The notes beneath the pieces are model-generated. The model made no database searches, was not told the DNA's origin, and saw only the letters and a list, made by a program, of their open reading frames with translations. This document shows, piece after piece, positions 11,061 to 23,659 of a stretch of 64,000 nt of DNA; positions within the stretch are counted from its first letter, which is position 1; every line of letters begins with the position of its first letter. Made by a program: the position numbers and the translations under genes. The stretch comes from Isoetes taiwanensis. Its lineage: Eukaryota; Streptophyta; Lycopodiopsida; Isoetales; Isoetaceae. The stretch covers positions 12,706,468-12,770,467 of the forward strand of contig JAJEKV010000035.1 in the NCBI GenBank assembly GCA_021234155.1, written 5' to 3'.

Positions 11061-11280
11061 TGTTCCATGTTAGGCATTTGGCCATCTTTTGCGCACACTA
11101 TTGGTACAAGGAGCTTAATATTTTTTTCTTTGGAGTTGCCTTGGCTCGTTTCTGGAGGTGAAGAGCCACAAGGCCTCCAAAAATGAACTATTATATTTAA
11201 CCATTATTATATTGCCTAAAAACCATGATATATGTGGTTTCTTATGCATGAATATAGTTGACAGAAGAAAACCACATGCC

Positions 11281-11450
11281 ATAGTGGTTTGTTAAAATTG
11301 ATAATGGTTTTCTATGCTGGTTATTAATCTTATAGTGGTTTGTTAAAAGTGGTAGTGCGTTTTCTATGTTGGTTATCAATCCTATAGTCATTTATTAAAA
11401 CTAGTAGTGGTTCACGTGATAGTTTCATGTCTATGTAATAGTTCATTAAA
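11281..11450. repeat. ~51-bp tandem repeat, three units
   Basis: Units start at 11281, 11332 and 11384. Each opens with ATAGTGGTTTGTTAAAA or a variant and contains GGTTTTCTATG and GGTTATTAATC-type blocks; the third is more diverged. Confidence 0.75.
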
Positions 11451-13953
11451 ACTAGCCACTTCCACATCCACTAGTAAAGTTGGGTTCCAACCCCCCTTCC
11501 ACATTTGACTCCAATGATCTCATGGGACATGCATCTCATTTTGAATTGCCAGGAGCTCATAGCACGACTTGACAAAGTTGGTAGAAACAGTACAACGAAA
11601 AGCATTCTTGGATATAGAGGTTAAGTATTTTATGATTTACGATTTGAAGTATTTATATATAAGTTGAAAGCTGGACATAGTGTCTTGGTTGGAATTCCAA
11701 ATACTTCATTGCTAGATTTCCACTCATTACTATAAATCAAGTCAACTATTCCTTGGTGTCGGGGCAAAATCTCCATCTTCTTTCACGTCTAAATGGTTCT
11801 TAAACAAGTGATGCCATGTGATATCAAATCGCAGAATCATCCACCATTGGATCAACATCTTGGTAGCAGTTAATTTTTGTAACCCATAGCTCCTCATATT
11901 TATGACTTCCATAGCTGGGATTAGAGAGGCTACCAAATCGATGGCCCAGTAGCTGTTTAAAACATATTAACAAGAACATGTCTCTAGATTTTCAATATTT
12001 TGAAATCCATTTTTTTGTGTTTAATAGAAGTTATAAATCCTTGTTTTGAGACCTTGAAGCATTATAACAAAAGGACCCACAGGTAAAATCATAGCCCTGT
12101 TTATCTAAAAGATCATAGTCAAGATGTTCAACTATCAAAACACAAAATTTGGAGCAGTGGTGAACATTTTCAATGCGATTATAAGGTTTTCTGAACATAT
12201 ATAAATGTGTTTTGTAATCCACAAGCTTTTTGATCTTGTGTGCCATCTAAAAATGACACTGATGAAATCATATGGTAACATGTGGTGAAAAACCTCCGTT
12301 ATGCTAGATTGTGGCAGAGCCGCCGCAGGCATGGATTAAGTAGTTCGTGGCTTGATCCTAGAAATTTGTAAGGACATTTTCTTTTATGGTTTTAGTTCTT
12401 CTACTTCTGCGCCCACTAAAAATGGTCACAAATACCCCAAGCGCCTTTCGGAATGGGTAGAAAGCCAAGCAGACCTTCGCAAATGGGTTTGCTTGCAGAT
12501 TAAGAAAATGTTTTTCTACTGCTGCAACTCAAAGATGATGCATGCCCATACATAAAATTTGGTCATTTTTGAAGACTATTACAGTCATGGAATTATATTC
12601 ATGAAAGCAGAATTGAAGAAATAACTTGCACAAACTACACTATTGAAGAACACTAGGTTTAACCTAGTTGAAATTTGTGCGTGAAGCATAGTAATGCTAA
12701 TGGTTAGATTAAAATGGTTGGAGAGTAGTCATAACCATAGTCCATCATTTCGTTGGGTCGGTTAATGACTTAAAATAGAAGTTGATTTAAACGGTCCTAT
12801 AGAACAGTGACGACTTGATCAACGGTGGATAGAAACTAGCTATGACAGTTCCGAACCGAAAGCATCAGAGGAGATAAATGAAAAGAGCAGAAAACAGAAA
12901 GGAAGCAAGCTAATGAGCAGACGGATCTATTCCTAGGGGGGTCAAGTGAACAAGCAGTGCAATGATTTGATCGGATAATAATTGTATGGTGCATATTCCC
13001 ATTGCTACAGTGAATTTCGTTTCTTCTGAATGATATAGTAATAAACTAATTTCTATGGTCTAGACATGATTGGTAATGCACCTTAAAACCATTAATTGGC
13101 AATTTTGTAGCTTGTGGTGAAATGTCTAGCTAACTTGACTAGAGAATCTTTCAATTTTAACAGCAGATCATGCGATTTTGGAATCAACATAAATAGTTCA
13201 GAAGGCTATGCTATGATATTGTGCAGGGGATTTAGTGGGCAGCTATGTGTCAAGCATTTGCTACGGGGCCGACTTCGAATATTTCCAATTTCCTGCATTA
13301 ATTCCTATACTCAAAATTCCCAAATTATCTTGCCCTTGCTTCGAGCACCCAAATTCCTTATAATGGGACACCTAGGCCAAATTGGCCTGATACCAACAAC
13401 ATGAAGATTCCCACGAAGCATTAGCCATTAAGTAAATATTCTCTACTACACTTTTGTAATATTCGTTCACATTGTCAGAGTCATTCCTCCCCAACCCATT
13501 GGTTCTCTGGTTCTAAAACCCACTCCATCGTATAGATATCCCGATATCCCGCACCCAACAAATGTAACACCTGAGTTTCAATTTTATTAGAGAAAATGTT
13601 GAGGCAAGACCTTGGTTGTTATGTTTCTCGTTGTGTGTTCTGAACTATTTGAGGTTACTCGGTAGTGGGAATACCATGGTTATTATGAACCGAAACCGCA
13701 TATCTAATATGCACCACAGACAATGGCTCACAGGTCAAATCCCGCGTCTTCTTAAATCGACAAGCTTTCATTGGAAAATGTTTGCTTGGGCACCCCTGTA
13801 CAAAATTACTTCCCAAATGTAGGGGAGTCAAGAAAGGTTGTCGCAATAAATCTTTTATAATACATATAGTGGTATTATGCATAATGTTTGTCGATGCTAC
13901 GTGCTAAAACTAAAATTTAAATCAAATAGGTGTGTCTTGGCCAGATTTGGAAC
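11451..13953. other. Long gene-free stretch
   Basis: Several short open frames occur (for example about 11742-12332 minus and 13114-13404 plus). None shows a recognisable domain or a splice pattern, so I cannot support a gene here. Confidence 0.45.
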
Positions 13954-13958
13954 AACAT
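13954..13958. repeat. Target-site duplication, left (AACAT)
   Basis: AACAT lies directly outside the 3' LTR and matches AACAT directly outside the 5' LTR at 23660-23664. Confidence 0.85.
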
Positions 13959-15592
13959 TGTGGCTCCACCGCTAAACATCTGGCTTCGGTAGTACACTTT
14001 CGGCGAGGGAAATCCCGTCAGGCTCAACAATACGGGCCCTTAGTCTACCCGCACTCTAAGGTGATCCCTAGTGCGGGGAGGGAATTCTGAAAAGGTGTCT
14101 TGTAGCCCTTCCCTATGGGCTCCTATAGCGTGAGGCGATAACACGTCGAGAACTAGCATCAAACATATACAAATACTACCTCCGAAGGGTAGTGCATCAC
14201 CATATACCAATGCAAAGATGATAATCATGAACCATAAAACATGAGAGCTCCTACCACTGGTTGAGACTCATGGGAGGATGGCCCGACTAGCTAGGCCTCA
14301 AGATAGAGGGGGCAGGAGTCATGGCAATGGCGGCTGGCATAAACAATGGCTAGGGTTGACCACTCCATCCCCCCTCACATTGCATACTGCGAGATGGGCT
14401 AAATCGGAGGCTCGCCATGACTCTAGCCTTCAGGAGGCGCAATCCCGGCATCACCCATCGGGACTACTCCGGGTTGCATCTCCCCAGTCGGGATGAGGCG
14501 AGGAAGGGTTGCATCTCCCCTTCCCGAGGTCTAGAGGTTAAAGGTGGTGGCTAGAGAATCGTGACGACACACGATTAGGTACCGACTTAACCCCCAAAGC
14601 GAGAGCCAAGCCAACACTTGCAGCTCTCGGGGAGGCGAGGGTGACACCATTGCCCGGGGAGGTGTCGGACCCATGCTCGCCCTTGCGAAGTGACCAGACC
14701 ATAAGCCCCTAGCCCACTATGGGATCCCTGAAGCCCCCCACTCGGTGGGGATCCTCCCTCCACATTCCCTCTAGCCCGTTATGTGGTCTTTGAGTCATAT
14801 CATAGCCTCGATAGCTGGTGGGCTCCTATGCAGGCGCAGCTAATAGGAACTAAAGGGATCTACTCTAGGAGCATACTACATATGGCCCTAGGTCTCTACC
14901 CCCCCCTTCCCAATACAAGAGGAGCAAACATGATCAACCATCATCACATAATCATCATATCATGAGAATAATCATAAGAAGAACATCTTAACCTAATCAT
15001 ACAACCTAACTAGGGTTAGGGTTCATTGATTAGGGTTCAAGATGTTGAATGAGTTCTAGGATGGCTCTACTCTAGATACAAGATACTAGCACATCTGGGA
15101 ATGCTAATTCGGATGAGCTATCTAACTACTACCCTACATACCTGCTCCCGATGCTCTCCCTCCCGGATCCAGGTGTGCCTCCATGGTCTTGACTCCGTGA
15201 TCTTTGCTCTTGCTCCAAGAGCGAGTCTACCTGGCTTGGGGGCTTTGCACCGGTCTATGCCACGACAAGCGATGTTGAAAGCGGGGTTTTGAGCAGTAAA
15301 TGATCTCTGGGTGCTAGGGCTGGAAAGAGGCCTAGGGTTGGGGTTCCAGCCTATATAAGTTAGGTCCACCTAGGATGCCACGTGGCATGTCGGGTGAGTC
15401 TCGTGTGGCGGTTGCCCAATAGGTTAAGGCCCACGTGGAAAATGGTCTTAACCTAAGGTTGGCTAAGTTATATGAATAACTTAGTCATGCCCCCTAGTGC
15501 CACAATCTATGGTATACAAGGCTATGAAGATAGACTTGTATAGTAGTCGAGGAATATCATTATTCATGGCGTATATTCCACGAACGATCACA
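13959..15592 (-). repeat. 3' LTR of the Ty3/gypsy element
   Basis: 1634 bp, matching 22022-23659 along its whole length. On the minus strand it starts TGTGATCGTTCGTGG and ends in CCACA. It differs from the 5' LTR by substitutions and many 1-3 base indels in GC-rich parts. TATA-like ACTTATATAGG lies at 15350-15360. The TAGGGTTAGGG string near 15010 is LTR sequence, not a telomere. Confidence 0.93.
15350..15360 (-). promoter_or_regulatory. TATA box in 3' LTR
   Basis: Minus-strand ACTTATATAGG about 235 bp inside the LTR start, conserved in the other LTR at 23410-23420. Confidence 0.55.
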
Positions 15593-15604
15593 TTCTCCCC
15601 CTTA
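15593..15604 (-). other. Polypurine tract
   Basis: Minus-strand AAGGGGGAGAA directly abuts the LTR start TGTGAT. It is preceded by GAGGACAAAGATTGTCCT, reading EDKDCPKGG-like as at the end of many plant Ty3 pol frames. It primes plus-strand DNA synthesis. Confidence 0.88.
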
Positions 15605-16509
15605 GGACAATCTTTGTCCTCGGCATTGCTAAAGGGTGACTAACCTACCTTATGCACGCAAAAACAACATAACATACTCTTTAATTCAATTTAAGCGGTC
15701 AACTTCCTATTAAAAAGTTAATTGTCAAAATTTAGGCTATATTTGTACTTATACAAAATTATACAACCTTAACAAGTTACTTCTTATAATAATTAGAAAT
15801 TATTACTATAAGAGTTATTAGGGTTCATAATCTAAATTATGGCTCCCCTATCCTCTCGTAATCGCCCTCCTCGATGCCCACCTCTAACTTGCACTGCCAA
15901 GGAGCACATTACATTAGTTTAATTAATAAATTTGTGGTTTTAGGGGACCCCCCCTTACCTACCTCCTTGAGGCGAACTACTAGCTCAAGGTTACCCTACT
16001 ACCTTGCACTTTCCATCATGGCCCCATAAGGATTTGAGCTTAAGGACCATTTAAGATGATCCTATCATGCGCCCATGATCAAGTGCTACCTTGTACCACG
16101 ATCCCCGGGTCAGTACACCCTAATGCATCATGCCCCAAGGGTTTTAAGCTAGGGAACGTCTCACGATCCCATCATCAGCGCGCATGATCACTTTCACCTT
16201 CACCATGACCCTCCTCACGGCCCGGTGTCGTCCCCCGCATCAGCGGTATAGAAACATCCGTCGATGTCTCATCATCGCCCACCATGCCTCATTCCTCACT
16301 CACATGACCCTAATGGTCATGCGCACCTCTTTAGTGCGTGTTGGCCTAGAGAATGCCTTAAAGCGTATCCCATCATCGCCCCCGCGTTCAAGATTACGGC
16401 ACATGCACTCTACTAACTAGAATACATGAGGCGAACTTAAGGCTAACTAAGAAACATACTAAGCTAACCTCGGCAAGTCGGCGTGGATTAGTTAGGAGCG
16501 ACTCGACCA
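15605..16509 (-). other. Gypsy internal 3' region, no domain recognised
   Basis: Lies between the end of the integrase-like segment and the PPT. Many stops in all minus frames. No domain was recognised; it could be a 3' untranslated spacer. Confidence 0.5.
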
Positions 16510-16860
16510 TCAAACTTCGTTCATAAACTGCGGGTATTGCTTCTCCAAATCTGCTTCAATACCCATGTCGGCGTCTTCCACGGGCAAGTGCTTCCACTTG
16601 ACCAAATCTTTGAGGAATTGAGACCACCTAGTCCTCTTGAATGACTTATCAAGAAGGAACTCGGGCACTATTTCAACTTGATCCTCAGTCATTTCCAACA
16701 AAGTTGGAGTATCCTCAGGGTTAGGATCGTGCCTTTTCAATAAACTCACATGGAAGACCTTAAGGTGGCCAAGAGATCCAACTTGTAGGCTTGAGAGCCC
16801 ACTCTTCTCCAAGATCGTGAAACGGACCGGCCCACCTAGGGGCTGAGCTTCTTACAATTG
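16510..16860 (-). pseudogene. Gypsy integrase C-terminus with chromodomain-like end
   Basis: The minus frame reads LKVFHVSLLKRHDPNPED, the conserved end of plant Ty3 integrases (usually HPVFHVSLLK). About 60 residues later come FLKDLVKWKHLPVEDAD and DLEKQYPQF, corresponding to the chromodomain-like LVKWxxLPxEDATWE segment, with the Trp of ATWE replaced. Upstream, QVKVKQGKLQDRQL and GGPVRFTILEKSG resemble the preceding barrel, frame-disrupted. Integrase inserts the cDNA, and the chromo-like end can bias target choice. Confidence 0.85.
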
Positions 16861-17959
16861 CCGATCTTGAAGCTTCCCTTGCTTAACCTTTACTTGAGCC
16901 AACTTTATCATACAACAAAACAACTCCCAAGGAGTTTTACCTCTATCAGCTTGACTCTTGGATATGCCCATCTTTGTTGAAGATACTCCCACACTTCTAC
17001 CAAAAGCTACGCATATATCTTTGTCGTTGTTGAGAAACTTCCACCTTGGGCACTAAATTATGCCACATAACTAGGGTCAAGCATTGATAAGCTATGGCGA
17101 TCATGGGGAGACATCTTGATGACTCTTGCTTCATATTATTATGCGTAATTGACCCGGTGGATGTACTTTCGGCCCATTTTGATTACTTGTTCCAATCATA
17201 GTTTCTCAGCGTGCTCTCAAATTTGTGTTGGTGCGGTCCCTTTGTCGATTTGTTGCAAATGATAAGCAAAACTCATCAACAAGTTGGTGCGGCTCGTGTT
17301 GAAGAAGTCTTGCTAAGCGTCGCTAAAGAACTTGGATCTCTTTTGGTGATGATGACATTTTGTGCCTTCCATGCACGACCTAAAGAACTCTTATTTAGAC
17401 CACCTGTGGCTAGGTGTGTGTCTATTTGATAAACTTTATAAACAACCATCAAGGCTTCAAAGCTTCTTGTTGTCCTTGGAAGGCCAGCTATGAAAACCAT
17501 CTTTGAAGACTTCCCACTTGGCGTGCTGGCACCCCAAGGTTCCAAAACTCACGGAATTGAAGTTGTTACGCCCTTGCCTGGCTTGGCTCCTTTGGCATTC
17601 TTGGATATGTCGATTATCTGTTTCTTCATGTCTGCCGAAGTAGCTACTTCTAATATTGAAGTAGACCTTTATAAATTTTGCATGGTAGGAATTAGGGCTA
17701 TTATGCGTGTCATGGAAGATTTTTTCTTACTCCTTATATTTGGAGATGCATAGTTGTTCTTTGCTATTAAAGATTACCTTCCTTTTTACAAATATTTGAA
17801 GGTTTCTCTTTCTTAATCCGTCCTTGCACTCTTGCAAAGACTAGCCCACTATGCTTGAACTCTATGTTGGCGGAGATGGCTTCTTCTATCTTCTTACCGA
17901 ATTCGCCTGCCGAAGTGGAGATGGCATTGCAAATTGCTGCTTCAAAAGCTTGCCAATGA
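16861..17959 (-). other. Gypsy RNase H-integrase interval, decayed
   Basis: Positionally this should hold RNase H and the integrase core, but no intact catalytic motif could be read in any minus frame. It is only about 1.1 kb, too short for both domains, pointing to a deletion. Open frames on the plus strand here are chance. Confidence 0.5.
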
Positions 17960-18130
17960 GTGGCGACGTCTTAACATCTCCACGGCTGCATGCTCTTCCA
18001 TTGATTTCTTTGTAGATCGCGATGTCGTCGAAGAGAATTGATGAAGAAATCATCCAAGGAATCTTCGAAGACGTCGTCCTCAAATGCATACGAGTTGGTG
18101 GAGCATTCCATAGACTCAAGGGCATCACTG
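17960..18130 (-). pseudogene. Gypsy reverse transcriptase palm fragment
   Basis: Three minus frames together follow the Ty3 RT: MPLSLWNAPPT (family MPFGLxNAPAT), YAFEDDVFEDSLDDFFIN, and ILFDDIAIYKEI, which carries the catalytic two-Asp motif (family YLDDILIYS) at about 18010-18038. At least two frameshifts separate them. RT copies the element RNA into DNA. Confidence 0.85.
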
Positions 18131-20579
18131 TGAAGTGATAGTGCCCCTACTAAGTTCTGAAGGAGTCTTATAATGATCTTCCCCTTCATCCTTATTTTGC
18201 TGATTGCCAGAGCTTAAAGTCGATTTTGTAGAAGAATCACGCTTTTTTGGGGCTGATCCATTATGTCCTTGCTTGTTGAGCTGCCCATGGTTGATATACA
18301 TCTTTAGACTTCCATCTTGGCGAAAGGATCCCCAAGTTGATCAATTCCTACAAGCTGCTTCTTGAGCTCGCTAGCTTCGGAAGTGTTGATTCTATAAAGA
18401 GCCTTGCTGTCGGCTCTGCCTGCAGTGCAAGAGTGATTTCGGACTCTATGCCTCTATAGAGCAAAAGCTCTCAAATTTCACTGGAAATATATCATGGGAC
18501 TTCTTGATTAACTTAGAAATTGGCGAGGCAAGCTGTTTGAAGTAGCATCTTCCTTCTTACTCTTGTAGTCGGATTCGACAACTTGTAGCTTATGCGACCT
18601 CATTCCTCATGATGTACTTAAGTAATTGCTTTCTGGGCATGCGTTGCCGATTGGAATTACTTCCTTAACTTAAATTATAAGGTACTTGCTCTTTGGTCTT
18701 TGGGATAAGTATCTCTTGCTTATGATAATCAATTATTGCCTTAGCCGGCTTTAATATTGCATGCTTATTATGAGGTCATAGTTGCCAATGTACATAAGTT
18801 GGTGCCGATGCTCTACTTTGCTTAAGCTCTAGGTTGATGTCGAACTTGACTCTTGTTCCGTTGGTCTTTGCTAATTACTTGGCCTTGTCTTAATTCTTGG
18901 CCTAGATTTAGACTTAAGAGTCTTGCTCTTAAAGATGTCGATCATCTAGGAGGTGCAAAATTACGGGTTAAAGAACTACTTACATAAATCCTATGGCCAC
19001 AAGTTAATCGGCATGACATTACTTTTTGGGCACACATAGAAAACTACATGGTTAGATAATTATTCTTGTTTTAGATCTAATCTATACTCTAGGATCTACC
19101 CTTTCTTAATTATTGCCCTCTTGAAATAGCCCCACCTTTGAGTTGATGCCATCTAAGAAGTTGGCGGACTTATTAGATTGCTTCCCTTCATTTAATTGGG
19201 ATTATTCCTTATCTTTCGGAAGTACTCGTCATATACATGGTCGGCGGTTATCCTTCTATTGAATCCTTCTTAGCGAGTGATCAAGCTCACGAAGAGGTTC
19301 AATATGTTGGATATCTGCCAGCAATGTATACAATTATTGTACTCCATACATTTTCTTCCCAATACTTGAAGCTTTGCTCCATTCTTGGGTCCATCTTTCT
19401 AAAGGAAAAGACAAAAAAAATCTACGAAATTTAGGTCCCCATCCCATCATGGATGCTATCACCCATAATTCTAAGAAACTCAACTATCGATAGATCCTCT
19501 AGCTTGCTTAAAGTTGGTGTAGTAGTCGTTAATTATTTGGAGTAGCAAAGGCGATGATCCATAATTTGTTGAAAAGAATCTGGTATCCTTGGAGTTGTTG
19601 CATGATCATTCAAGTGCCCCTTTCTTTTAATGCACATATTCGACTACGCTTTCGTCCTTCTTTGTTGATCTTTGACTACCTTCATTAACATTATCCCTCT
19701 TAGTGGACTTGGCGATGTAGTGGCGACCTAAGGTTGATTGTTGCATCCCAAAGGCTTGAAGGTCATGTTCACCATTCATTAGAATCTTTTCGTGTTTAAC
19801 TCATCGCCTTGAAGGTTATTAGATTCGAGGATGATTCTTCTAACTCTTGAATTGATATTGTTGTGTTGAGCTTGTTGATTTGATTCTTCATTTTGGTGAC
19901 ATCTGCTTTGTTATAAGGCGATGACAATGTTGAGTACTTTACCACTTCTAAGCGTGCAACTTCTCTTCTTCGAGAGGAGTTTGTGTGCATCTATCAAAAG
20001 GACTATTCTTGGTGATCAATTAATAATGCTAATATTTGGTCCCTCATGATGCCTCTTCTTGATGGTGCTTGACCTCCAATCTCTAAGGTAGAAGATTGTC
20101 GTAATCTTGAGATGGCTGCCGAGGTTGATCATTTTGCTTTCAAGTATCGGGCTGATGAGGAAGAAGTTTGTTGCAGTTTGCCATATTTCTATTATTCGAG
20201 AGGCCCACCCTTGGCGGCTTGTAGTACCTCCTTAGTCAAGCATGTTTGCTTGAAGTCCAAATCTGATACTACTATGGCCTGGATACCTATGATAATTTCC
20301 CTTCCGAGGAGGTATATCCAGTCTCATCCTTTAGGGCTCTTGACATCATAAGTCGATGAAGTCTACTTGTTGGTGGCGTAGCTGTCAGTGGCTTGTTCAG
20401 TAGTCGTGGCCCATCTTGAACTCCTCAATAGATCTTTGATGTAGGCACTTTCGAAGAGTTTTTGGATCATCGGTAGTGCATTTGTTGGCAATGTCGAATA
20501 TTACGGCGACTCTCTTTTGTCTTTGGGTATTTGGCCCATGGCGGACCTTCTTCGGGGAATCGAGTCGAGGTGGTGGAGG
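18131..20579 (-). other. Gypsy internal 5' pol/gag interval, no domain recognised
   Basis: About 2.4 kb in which I could not identify protease, Gag core or CCHC knuckles. It may be heavily decayed gag-protease sequence or inserted unrelated sequence. Confidence 0.4.
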
Positions 20580-21339
20580 CTAGCTTTTCGACCCTGGTCG
20601 GCTACCTTGTCCGATCGTTTGGCGGAGATGAATCTTGTATGCTGCCTTCTTCTTCTCGTACTCCATATCTTGCTTGAGCTTTAAGTAGCTTCTTGCTGAT
20701 GTTGCCCTCCTTGGACTGCATTGGATATGGTTGCCGAGCGTAGGCCTCGTCTTTTCTTCGGCCTCCTCCTCCTCTTCTTCTTTAGCCTCTTGCTCCCCTC
20801 TCCTGTTGTTGTGGTCCTTCTTCCTCGGGCTTATCCTCCTCCAGTTCGTCCAGTTGTGGTTCTCGATAACCATGCTCTCCCTCGCCCTAGCTTCCGCCTC
20901 TTTATGCGGCTTTTCTTACGCGCCTTGGTTGCTTTGCTTCGCCTTCTTTCTTTCCTTCTTTGCTTGGGTTGCTCGTAATGCCGAGGTTGCTCCTACTGCT
21001 TGCTGCTCCCTTATTCTTCCTGGTGTTGGGGTTGCTCCTGTTGCCGAGGTTGCTCTCGCTACTTGCTCTTCCCCTGCTCTCCCATTCTTTGGGGTTGCTC
21101 GTTCTTGTAGAGTTGCTCTCGCTCTTGCTCTTCCCCGCCGGAAGCGGAGCTCCACCGATCTCAATTTCCCACGAGCCTTTGCGATCATTCGCCTGAAGTG
21201 CTAAGTCGTTGCTGCTCCTCGAGTGAAAAGATTCGTCTGAAGAGCTTGAGTGGCCAAGTTTGTCATCTGACCTAGGTCGCAGGGCCTCAAGAATTTGCTT
21301 GTCGCCACCCAGAGTGAGTGCCCGGCGTTCAGGATGCAA
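20580..21339 (-). pseudogene. Gypsy 5' coding region (gag-like), repeat-bearing
   Basis: Minus frames are open for about 145 and 97 codons in succession. They encode highly charged, Ser/Arg/Lys-rich sequence. Roughly 21-residue repeats carry SNLGNRSNP, SNLGITSNP and STRTSNP (20940-21150), followed by an acidic run EEEEEEAEEK. The position after the PBS suits the N-terminal part of Gag. No Gag core motif is seen, so the assignment rests on position. Confidence 0.4.
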
Positions 21340-22009
21340 GCTGGAGCTTCCAACCTTCCTAGCTACTTGCTTGGTCCTCCCAACAACTTAGCTTTCTTGA
21401 TGGTGGCCTCTTCGGCGATCTTGCCTCTATCTTGGCGGCTCCTTTGGGGTCGACCTCGTGGTGTTGGATTCGGGTGGACACTCTTACGGCAGCTTCGGAG
21501 ATTAGCTTCTAATTCGCTTTACAAGGGTAAGGGAGAGGTTCAAGCTACCATTTGGAAACTTATAGGGAGTAGAGGTGTTTCCATAGGTTTATTAGCTACT
21601 TTTTCTTAAGAGTAAATTTATTATAACTATGGGTTAATAATTAAGGTACTTCCCCTAATCACTTAACTATTTCTCAAAATTTCCTAATTCCTTTTTGGGC
21701 CAAGTAGTGGTCATTTCACGCCATTTCTTTCAAACTTTCTTTTGAGCGATTTCTCGTTCAATTTTCTTGCTTGGAAGATGCGGTTCATGAACAACTTGAG
21801 CTCAAATTTACTAGAAGGTTTCTTTTGACTATATTATTTCCACCACTTAGACTATACTTAATCTAATTACGACCCTGCTAATGGGGAAAAAAATTCTCCC
21901 ATATTTCGCGGTTCAAGACTGGAATTCTCATTCCATTCCATAGCTAGGCCAGTTAGTCTACCTATTCAGGGATATGGTCAGTGCTAGCTCTTGGTCAACC
22001 AAGAACATT

Positions 22010-22020
22010 GCTCGATACCA
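22010..22020 (-). other. Primer-binding site
   Basis: Minus-strand TGGTATCGAGC differs by a short gap from the plant initiator-Met complement TGGTATCAGAGC. It starts one base after the LTR end, as usual for plant Ty3/gypsy elements. Confidence 0.85.
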
Positions 22021-22021
22021 T

Positions 22022-23659
22022 TGTGGAGCTCCCTCGCTAAACATTATATTTCGGCCGTACACTCGGCAGAAATCCCCGTCCGGCTCAACAACCGCCGGGC
22101 CCTTCGTCTACCCGCAAGACTCTAAGGTGATCCCTAGTGCGGGGAGGGAATTCTGAAAGGTGTCTTGCGCGCCCTTCCCCATGGGCTCCTATCTTGGTGA
22201 GGCGATAACACGTCGAGAACTAGCATCAAACATATACAAATACTACCTCGAAGGGTAGTGCATCACACATATACCAATGCAAAGATGATAATCATGAACC
22301 ATAAAACATGAGAGCTCCTACCCTGGTTCGGACTCATAAGGAGGATGCCCGACTAGCTAGGCCTCAAGATAGAGCGAGGCAAGGAGTCATGGCAATGGCG
22401 AGGCTGGCATAGAACAATGGCTAGGGTTGACCACTCCTGTGCATACTTTGCGGATGGGCTAAATCAGGCTCGGCATGACTCTAGCCTTCAGGAGGCATAA
22501 TCCCCCGGCATCACCCATCGGGACTACTCCGGGTTGCATCTCCCCGGTCGGATGAGCGGGAAGGGTTGCATCTCCCCTTCCCGTGGTCTAGAGGTTCCGT
22601 GGGGGCTAGAGAATCGTGGCGACACCACGATTCGTGCCCGACTTAACCCCCAAAACGAGCCAAGCCAACACTTGCGGCGAGAGGCAGGGCGGCGACACCA
22701 TTGCCCCGGAGGTGTCGGACCCATGCTTTTCGCCCACACGAAGTGACCGACCATAAGCCTAGCCCACTATGGGATCCCGAAGCCCCCCACTCGGCGGGGA
22801 TCCTCCTCCACATTCCCTCTAGCCCCGTTATGTGGTGCTTTGAGTCATATCATAGCCTCGATAGGCTGGTGGGCTCCTATGCACAAAAGGCAACTAATAG
22901 AAACTAAAGGGATCTACTCTAGGAGCATACTACATATGGCCCTAGGTCTCTACCCCCCTTCCCAATACAAGAGGAGCAAACATGATCAACCATCATCACA
23001 TAATCATCATATCATGAGAATAATCATAAGAAGAACATCTTAACCTAATCATACAACCTAACTAAGGGTTAGGGTTCATTGATTAGGGTTCAAGATGTTG
23101 AATACGGGTTCTAGGATGGCTCTACTCTAGATACAAGATACTAGCACATCACGGAATGCTAATTCCAGATGAGCTATCAACTACTACCCTACATACCTGC
23201 CCCGATGCTCTCCTCTCGGATCAGGTGTGCCTCCATGGTCTTCGACTCGTGATCTTTGCTCTTGCTCCAAGAACGAGTCTACCCCGGGGGTTGCTTTGCA
23301 CGGTCTATGCCCCGACAAAGCGATGTTCAAAAGCGGGGTTTGAGCAAGTAGTAGGTGAGTCTCTCACGGGTGCTAGGGCTGGAAAGAGGCCTAGGGTTAG
23401 GGTTCCGACCCTATATAAGTTAGGTCCACCTAGGATGCCACGTGGCACCAATCGGGTGAGTCTCGTGTGGCGGTTGCCCAATAGGTTAAGGCCACGTGGA
23501 AAATGGTCTTAACCTAAGGTTGGCTAAGTTATATGAATAACTTAGTCATGCCCCCCTAGTGCCACAATCTATGGTATACAAGGCTATGAAGATAGACTTG
23601 TATAGTGACGGGTCCAGGAATATACGTATTCATAGCGTATATTCCCCTGGAACATCACA
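22022..23659 (-). repeat. 5' LTR of the Ty3/gypsy element
   Basis: 1638 bp. It begins (minus) TGTGATGTTCCAGG and ends CCACA next to the PBS. The first 55 bp (23605-23659) can fold: ATATACG and CGTATAT arms surround CTATGAATA. TATA-like ACTTATATAGG lies at 23410-23420. Confidence 0.93.
23410..23420 (-). promoter_or_regulatory. TATA box in 5' LTR
   Basis: Minus-strand ACTTATATAGG, conserved between both LTRs, about 240 bp inside the LTR start. It would drive the element's genomic RNA. Confidence 0.55.

Larger units (their letters stand above)
13959..23659 (-). mobile_element. Ty3/gypsy LTR retrotransposon, structurally complete
   Basis: A 9.7-kb minus-strand element. The 5' LTR is 22022-23659 and the 3' LTR 13959-15592. 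A tRNA-iMet-like PBS lies one base inside the 5' LTR, a PPT lies directly before the 3' LTR, and both flanks carry AACAT. Pol pieces fit the Ty3 order: the RT palm near 18.0 kb, then the integrase C-terminus and chromodomain-like end at 16.5-16.85 kb. The distance from the RT palm to the integrase end is only about 1.2 kb, shorter than RNase H plus integrase would need, so internal coding sequence is deleted. Frameshifts break the rest. It cannot encode its own proteins but retains the cis signals, so it could once have been mobilised in trans. Confidence 0.93.

Noticed and set aside
15005-15035. Telomere-like TAGGGTTAGGG
   Set aside because: Present at the same position in both gypsy LTRs and not tandemly extended, so it is LTR sequence.
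20721-21204. Plus-strand Leu/Ser-rich frames up to 157 codons that look like membrane proteins
   Set aside because: They are the complement of the charged, repeat-bearing gag-like region of the minus-strand gypsy element.
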